Of a DNA stretch of 64,000 nucleotides, positions 58,973 to 64,000 are shown in pieces (positions within the stretch are counted from its first letter, which is position 1; every line of letters starts with the position of its first letter). Below the pieces are notes generated by a model. That model saw nothing but the letters and a program-made list of their open reading frames with translations, made no database searches and had not been told where the DNA came from. Source of the DNA: Actinomadura_C alba (lineage in GTDB: Bacteria > Actinomycetota > Actinomycetes > Streptosporangiales > Streptosporangiaceae); contig NZ_BAAAOK010000008.1 in NCBI RefSeq assembly GCF_039530285.1, positions 310,001 to 374,000 on the forward strand, read 5' to 3'. The position numbers and the translations under genes were made by a program.

Positions 58973-60721
58973 GTGCGCAAGGTTCTGATCGCCAATCGTG
59001 GCGAGATCGCGGTCCGTATCGCCCGCGCCTGCAAGGACGCCGGCCTGGCCAGCGTCGCGGTGTACGCGGAGCCCGATCTGGACGCGCTGCACGTTCGCGT
59101 GGCCGACGAGGCGTACGCGCTGGGCGGCCGGACGGCGGCCGAGACCTACCTCGACATCGACAAGCTCCTCAAGATCGCGAACGAGACGGGCGCCGACGCC
59201 GTCCATCCCGGCTACGGCTTCCTCGCCGAGAACGCCGATTTCGCGACCGCGGTGACCGGCGCCGGGCTGACCTGGATCGGCCCGCCGGCCGCTGCGATCA
59301 CCACGCTGGGCGACAAGGTCCAGGCCCGGCACATCGCGCAGAAGGTCGGCGCGCCGCTGGTCCCGGGCACCCCCGACCCGGTGAGCGACGCCGACGAGGT
59401 GGTCGCCTTCGCCCGGGAGCACGGCCTGCCGGTCGCGATCAAGGCCGCGTACGGCGGCGGCGGGCGCGGCCTGAAGGTCGCGCGGACGCTGGAGGAGATC
59501 CCTGAGCTGTACGACTCGGCCGTTCGTGAGGCCGTCGGCGCCTTCGGCCGCGGCGAGTGCTTCGTCGAGCGCTATCTCGACCGGCCGCGGCACGTCGAGA
59601 CCCAGTGCCTGGCCGACCGGCACGGGAACGTGGCGGTGATCTCGACCAGGGACTGTTCGCTGCAGAGACGGCACCAGAAGCTGGTCGAAGAGGCGCCCGC
59701 GCCGTTTCTCACCGATGAGCAGGTCGAACTGCTCTACCGCAGCTCCAAGGCCATCCTCGTCGAGGCCGGCTACGTCGGCGCGGGCACCTGCGAATTCCTC
59801 GTCGGCCAGGACGGCACCATCTCCTTCCTCGAGGTCAACACGCGCCTGCAGGTCGAGCATCCGGTCACCGAGGAGGTCTCCGGGCTCGACCTGGTCAGGG
59901 AGATGTTCCGGATCGCCGCGGGCGAAGAGCTCGGGTACGGCGACCCGCCCCTGCGCGGCCACTCGATCGAGTTCCGGATCAACGCCGAGGACGCCGGTCG
60001 CGGCTTCCTCCCGGCTCCAGGGACCGTCACCGCGTGGGAGCCGCCCTCGGGCCCCGGCGTACGGCTCGACACGGGCTACACGGCCGGCATGACGGTGCCG
60101 CAGGCGTTCGACTCACTGGTGGCCAAGCTGATCGTCACCGGCGCCACCCGTGAGCAGGCCATCGAGCGCTCACGGCGCGCCCTGGCCGAGTTCACGATCG
60201 AGGGCATGCCGACCGTCCTGCCCTTCCATCGAGCCGTGCTCGACGACCCGGCCTTCGTCGGCGAGCCGTTCAGCGTCCACACGCGGTGGATCGAGACCGA
60301 GTTCGACAACACCATCGCACCGTACGATCACGCACCCGAGGAGACCGAGACCGCCGACCGCGAGCGGGTCACTGTCGAGGTCGGGGGCAAGCGGATCGAG
60401 GTCGTGCTGCCCGCCGGGCTCGGTACGACGGCGGGCACCGCACCACAGGGCGCCCCGCCCAGGCGCGGCAAGGCACGGCGCGGCGGAGGCGGCGCGGCGG
60501 CCGGCGGCGACGCCCTGGTCAGCCCGATGCAGGGCACGATCGTCAAGATCGTCGCCACTGAGGGCGCCGCCGTGGCGGCCGGGGACACCATCGTCGTCCT
60601 CGAGGCCATGAAGATGGAGCAACCGCTGACCGCGCACAAGTCCGGCACCGTGACCGGCCTGTCCGCCGAGGTCGGCCAGACCGTCACCAGCGGCGCCGCG
60701 ATCTGCGAGATCAAGGACTAG
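58973..60721 (+). CDS. Acyl-CoA carboxylase alpha subunit (biotin carboxylase and carrier)
   Basis: Protein of 582 residues joining an ATP-grasp biotin carboxylase and a biotin carrier domain. Motifs: KVLIANRGEIAVRIARAC, YGGGGRGLKV (ATP loop), ERYLDRPRHVETQ, FLEVNTRLQVEHPVTEE and the C-terminal LEAMKMEQP with the biotinylated Lys547. It works with PccB/AccE (34787-36625) to carboxylate acyl-CoA, and BirA (23883-24800) biotinylates it. The GTG at 58973 is six bases after AAGGAG. Symbols such as accA or pccA are not distinguished by sequence. Confidence 0.95.
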   Translation: MRKVLIANRGEIAVRIARACKDAGLASVAVYAEPDLDALHVRVADEAYALGGRTAAETYLDIDKLLKIANETGADAVHPGYGFLAENADFATAVTGAGLTWIGPPAAAITTLGDKVQARHIAQKVGAPLVPGTPDPVSDADEVVAFAREHGLPVAIKAAYGGGGRGLKVARTLEEIPELYDSAVREAVGAFGRGECFVERYLDRPRHVETQCLADRHGNVAVISTRDCSLQRRHQKLVEEAPAPFLTDEQVELLYRSSKAILVEAGYVGAGTCEFLVGQDGTISFLEVNTRLQVEHPVTEEVSGLDLVREMFRIAAGEELGYGDPPLRGHSIEFRINAEDAGRGFLPAPGTVTAWEPPSGPGVRLDTGYTAGMTVPQAFDSLVAKLIVTGATREQAIERSRRALAEFTIEGMPTVLPFHRAVLDDPAFVGEPFSVHTRWIETEFDNTIAPYDHAPEETETADRERVTVEVGGKRIEVVLPAGLGTTAGTAPQGAPPRRGKARRGGGGAAAGGDALVSPMQGTIVKIVATEGAAVAAGDTIVVLEAMKMEQPLTAHKSGTVTGLSAEVGQTVTSGAAICEIKD

Positions 60722-60856
60722 GCCCCCGGGTCCACGCGCGGTTCCGCGACGATCTCGTCCAGCGGATCCTTCGCTGCGATCTACCGCGCGGATGACCCGG
60801 GGAATCTCACTTTTCCGGGCGAGCCGGGGCGCCATGACCACTAAGGTAAGCCTCCT

Positions 60857-61552
60857 ATGAACCGCCGAACCCTCCCGGCCCTGCTGGTCTCCGTCGTCAC
60901 CGGCGTGCTCGCGCTCAACGTCGCCACGGCCCCGGCCCATGCCGACCCCATCGAGCCGGACCTGGTCGCCCAGTCGATCAGCGACGGCGGCGTCTACGTC
61001 GATTCCGGCGCCAGGCTCTTCACCGACGACGCCGCCAAGGACCGCCTGCGGGCCCAACTCGAGACCGCGCGTCGGCCGGTCTACGTCGCGGTGATGCCGG
61101 CCGGCTCGTCGCTGACCCCGGCCCAGCTCTCTCAGATCGTCCAGCGGCAGGGCACCTTCGCGGTACTGAACGGCAACGACTTGAAGGCGTCGTCGAGCGT
61201 GCTGCCCTCGGCGCAGCTCCGATCCGCCCTCAGCGGGGCGCTCCGCGGCAACGGAGCCGATCCGGCCGGCGCGCTGGTCTCGTTCGTACGGCTGACCAAC
61301 GGCACGCCCAGGGCGAACCCGAGCACGACGCCCACCCGGCAGGCCACCGAGACGGCACAGCCACCGGAGCAGGCCCCGGTCGAGCAGAGCGCTCCGGAGA
61401 ACGCCAACGTGCAGGTGACCGCCACGGAGAAGGACGACGGCGGCTCCAGCCTGCCACTCATCGGGGGCATCGCCGCCCTGGTGATCATCGCTGCGGGTGG
61501 CGGCTTCCTGCTGTGGCGCAAGCGCAACCGCTCGGCCGGCGCCCAGGGCTGA
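60857..61552 (+). CDS. Secreted, C-terminally anchored hypothetical protein
   Basis: Protein of 231 residues. A signal peptide ends at about 30 (PAHADP), followed by a roughly 110-residue extracytoplasmic domain that begins LVAQSISDGGVYVDSG. A Pro/Thr/Gln linker leads to a membrane helix near 200-222 and a basic tail. The domain resembles the N-terminal half of the next gene's product and TPM-type domains; no activity can be named. The ATG at 60857 has no clear ribosome site, but 60843-60848 (TAAGGT) may be a promoter element. Confidence 0.72.
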   Translation: MNRRTLPALLVSVVTGVLALNVATAPAHADPIEPDLVAQSISDGGVYVDSGARLFTDDAAKDRLRAQLETARRPVYVAVMPAGSSLTPAQLSQIVQRQGTFAVLNGNDLKASSSVLPSAQLRSALSGALRGNGADPAGALVSFVRLTNGTPRANPSTTPTRQATETAQPPEQAPVEQSAPENANVQVTATEKDDGGSSLPLIGGIAALVIIAAGGGFLLWRKRNRSAGAQG

Positions 61553-61664
61553 GCAACGCCCGCTGACCGGGGCTTTCACCGGATCGGCCCGGCTTCACCC
61601 GGCGCCTTTGCGGAACTACCCTCGCCTTCGGTTCGTCTTCTGATAAAGGAGGCAGACTGAAGGC

Positions 61665-63017
61665 ATGAGCTACGCATTCTCAACTTCCGGGCACGGTCGG
61701 GGAGGCCGGCTGTCCGCGGCCGCCCGCCGTCTCGCGCTGCCGGCTCTGCTGGCACTCGTCGGCATCCTGGTGTTCGGCTGGGCCACACCGGCCCGCGCCG
61801 ACACCGTGTCCGAGATCGCCAACGGCCTGCGGACCTCGAAGCTGTACGTCTCCTCAGAGGCGCAAGGCGTGCTCTCCGGCCCCGCGCAGGACCAGGTGCG
61901 CAGGGCCCTGAACGGCGCGGACCACACCGACATCCGGGTCGTCGTCACCAAGGCCGGGGCCGACCGGCAGGCGCTCGGCGAGATGCTCAACGGCGTGCGC
62001 CAGCGAGTCGGAAAGGGCGACACCTACGTCGCCGTCACGGCCGACGACAAGATGGTGGGCATCTCCAAGGAGTTCTCCGCCACCGAGATCAACCAGCTGA
62101 TCAGCCAGGCCTCCGGCGGCGACGTCACGACCCGGCTGGTGAAGTTCACCCAGCTGGCCGACGCCAAGGCGGCGGACAAGGCCGCGTCGAGCCGGAACTC
62201 GATGTTCGTGGGCCTCGGAGTCCTCGTCCTGATCGTGGCCGGGGTCGTCGGGCTCGTGGCCGTGGCCCAGAAGCGGCGCAAGGTCCGGGACGCCCAGCAG
62301 ATGGCCGAGCTCAAGGAGGGCGTCGAAGAGGACGTCACCTCACTCGGCGAGGACATCGCGGCGCTCGACCTCAAGGTGACCGATCCCGCCCTCGCCGCGG
62401 AGACGCGTGACGACTACACCCGCGCCCTCGACTCCTATGACCGGGCCAAGGCGGCGGCCGAGACCGCCCGGCGGCCCGACGACATGCGCGGCGTCACCAC
62501 GGCGCTGGAGGACGGCCGCTACTACATGACGGCCGTACGGGCCCGGATCGCGGGCGACCCGGTGCCCGAACGGCGGGCGCCGTGCTTCTTCAACCCGCAG
62601 CACGGCCCGTCCGTGCAGGACGTTCCATGGGCGCCGCCCGGCTCGGCGCCCCGGTCTGTGCCGGCCTGCGCCGCGGACACCCAGGCCGTACTGAACGGAA
62701 TGGCGCCGGACTCTCGGCTCGTGCCGGTCGGCGGCGCGCGCAGGCCGTACTGGGAGGCGGGCCCGGCCTACGCCCCCTACGCCGGCGGCTACTACGCCGG
62801 TTACGGCGGCATGGACATTCTCGGCCCCATCCTGATCGGCACCGCGCTCGGCTCGATGCTGGGCGGTGGCTTCGGCGGCTTCGGCGGCATGGGCGGTGGC
62901 CTCGCCGACGGCGGCGGCGACGTGTTCGGCGGCGACGGCGGCGACATCGGCGGCGGCTGGGACTTCGGCAGCGGCGACTTCGGCGGAGGGGACTTCGGCG
63001 GCGGAGGGGACTTCTGA
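61665..63017 (+). CDS. Secreted/membrane protein with TPM-like domain and Gly-rich tail
   Basis: Protein of 450 residues. A signal-like N-terminus ends near 45 (ARADT), then an extracytoplasmic domain (LRTSKLYVSSEAQGVLS, about 50-170), a membrane helix near 185-204, and a cytoplasmic coiled-coil-like segment. A further domain (about 290-350) has PCFFNPQHGPS and an internal CAADTQAVL. The last 70 residues are Gly-rich (FGGFGGMGGGLADGGG type), seen in many TPM-like proteins. AAAGGAGG precedes the ATG at 61665. It is probably a paralogue of the upstream protein. Confidence 0.75.
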   Translation: MSYAFSTSGHGRGGRLSAAARRLALPALLALVGILVFGWATPARADTVSEIANGLRTSKLYVSSEAQGVLSGPAQDQVRRALNGADHTDIRVVVTKAGADRQALGEMLNGVRQRVGKGDTYVAVTADDKMVGISKEFSATEINQLISQASGGDVTTRLVKFTQLADAKAADKAASSRNSMFVGLGVLVLIVAGVVGLVAVAQKRRKVRDAQQMAELKEGVEEDVTSLGEDIAALDLKVTDPALAAETRDDYTRALDSYDRAKAAAETARRPDDMRGVTTALEDGRYYMTAVRARIAGDPVPERRAPCFFNPQHGPSVQDVPWAPPGSAPRSVPACAADTQAVLNGMAPDSRLVPVGGARRPYWEAGPAYAPYAGGYYAGYGGMDILGPILIGTALGSMLGGGFGGFGGMGGGLADGGGDVFGGDGGDIGGGWDFGSGDFGGGDFGGGGDF

Positions 63018-63173
63018 GGGCCGCCCCGGCCGCGCTCTACTGCACGCACTCTCACCCCGTGCGGGTGGTCGAACGAGACCGGGCAGATGAAGACCCACAG
63101 CGCGTACCTGCGGCCGATCGTGACCCCGGTGGGACTCGATCGGCTCCGGTACTCGTGGAACTCTCCGTCCGGC

Positions 63174-64000
63174 TCAGGCCGGTGAAAGCACCGCGGCGAG
63201 TTCCGCGCGGAGTGCCTCCAGTGCCGCGGAGGCGGCGGCGCGGGCGTCCGCAACGCGGTCCTCGACTGGGACGACCACCTCGAGGTAGCACTTGAGCTTG
63301 GGCTCGGTACCGGAGGGCCGAACGATCACCCGGGCTCCGCCGGCGAGGCACAGGCGCAGGCCCTCGGTGGGCGGCAGGCCGTCGATCCCCTCGGACAGGT
63401 CGTCGACCGCCTCGACGGTACGGCCCCCGAGCGACGCCGGCCGGTCGTCCCGGAGCCGGGCCAGCAACCCGCCGACCAGCGAGAGGTCCTCGAGCCGGAT
63501 CGACAGCTGTGCCGTCGCGTGCAGGCCGTGGCGGCGGGCCTGGTCGTCGAGCAGGGTGAGCAGCGTGCGGCCCTCCCGCCTGGCCTCGGCGGCCATCGCC
63601 GTGACCACGAGTGCGGCGCCGATGCCGTCCTTGTCGTGCACCGGCAGCCCGTCGTCACCGCCGACGCTGTATCCGAGCGCCTCCTCGTAGCCGAACACCA
63701 GGCGGTCACCGGGCGACTCCGCCTTCATAATCCACTTGAAGCCGGTGAGGGACCGGGCGAAGCGCACGCCGTACGCCTGTGCGATCTTGCCGAGCAGCGA
63801 CGAGGACACGATGGTGGTGACGACGAGCCGGTCGGCACCGCTCGTGTGCCGCAGGACGTACTCGGCCAGCAGCCCGCCGACCTCGTCACCGGTGAGCATC
63901 CGCGGGCCCTCGGGGCCGTCGACGCCGACCCTGACGCCGACGGCGCACCGGTCGGCGTCCGGATCGTTGGCGATCACCAGGTCGGCGCCCGCCGAGACAC
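63174..64000 (-). CDS. Phosphohexomutase (phosphomannomutase/phosphoglucomutase), partial
   Basis: C-terminal two thirds of an alpha-D-phosphohexomutase family enzyme, interconverting hexose 1- and 6-phosphates. The metal loop ANDPDADR, the sugar-specificity loop VFGYEEALGY and the phosphate-binding RPSGTEPKLKCYLEV are present. The catalytic phosphoserine and start lie beyond the window, so 276 codons are seen here. The exact sugar (mannose, glucose or glucosamine) cannot be told. The stop is at 63174. Confidence 0.92.
   Translation of the reverse strand, partial: VSAGADLVIANDPDADRCAVGVRVGVDGPEGPRMLTGDEVGGLLAEYVLRHTSGADRLVVTTIVSSSLLGKIAQAYGVRFARSLTGFKWIMKAESPGDRLVFGYEEALGYSVGGDDGLPVHDKDGIGAALVVTAMAAEARREGRTLLTLLDDQARRHGLHATAQLSIRLEDLSLVGGLLARLRDDRPASLGGRTVEAVDDLSEGIDGLPPTEGLRLCLAGGARVIVRPSGTEPKLKCYLEVVVPVEDRVADARAAASAALEALRAELAAVLSPA

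Noticed and set aside
60838..60860. Second iron box before the 60857 gene
   Set aside because: About 13 of 19 bases match the consensus in reverse, and it overlaps the start region. Not strong enough without other evidence.

Overview
The window is about 70% GC, densely packed, and full of GTG/TTG starts. It carries an acyl-CoA carboxylase epsilon subunit, a WXG100 protein, an MprB/CseC-like two-component pair, a CYTH-CHAD protein and a ppk-mutT1 pair. Together these point to a chromosomal segment of a mycelial actinobacterium, most likely Streptosporangiales or a close relative (the order is inferred, not proven). No rRNA, tRNA, CRISPR array or complete mobile element was found.

Region by region: (1) 1-8796 is an envelope glycopolymer neighbourhood: a CDP-alcohol phosphatidyltransferase, an IspD/TarI-type cytidylyltransferase, a glycerophosphodiesterase-like protein, an LCP ligase, a family 2 glycosyltransferase and a UDP-glucose dehydrogenase. 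(2) 8865-15668 holds an acyl-CoA dehydrogenase, purE/purK, a GtrA-like flippase, a two-component system, and an iron-controlled bfd-bfr pair behind a near-consensus iron box. (3) 15824-24800 holds CYTH-CHAD, a second two-component system coupled to a DUF4153-type membrane protein, mutT1, ppk1 and birA, a polyphosphate-flavoured block. (4) 24855-36625 mixes a PH-domain protein, a class III cyclase, an enoyl-CoA hydratase, a half-length pyruvate-phosphate-dikinase-like protein facing a small DNA-binding-like protein, a TetR fusion, a K+ channel, ppc with a tiny coupled gene, and pccB-accE. (5) 36711-41257 holds a NYN-domain protein, an Ada-AlkA fusion plus ogt, and a beta-propeller lipoprotein. 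(6) 41300-51079 is a Tad (Flp) pilus operon headed by its likely regulator, a membrane LysM-winged-helix-BTAD protein. A decayed IS200/IS605 end lies right at the tadC stop. (7) 51356-58517 holds a 1492-residue EssC/EccC-like ATPase, a toxin-antitoxin pair, an SPFH protein and a WXG100 protein. (8) 58973-64000 holds the biotin carboxylase/BCCP subunit, two related secreted-anchored proteins and the end of a phosphohexomutase.

Connections: pccB-accE, the alpha subunit and birA form a scattered biotin-dependent carboxylase set, with ppc as a second route to C4 acids. ppk1, mutT1 and CYTH-CHAD are all tied to polyphosphate or nucleotide pools. Nine genes lack a ribosome binding site and instead have a TANNNT element ending 6-7 bases before the start codon, so they are probably leaderless.

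The most unusual items are the transmembrane LysM-to-BTAD regulator of the pilus operon, the half-length dikinase with its facing partner gene, the EssC-like/WXG100/SPFH group, the TetR-redoxin-like fusion, and the transposon end that supplies the tadC stop codon.
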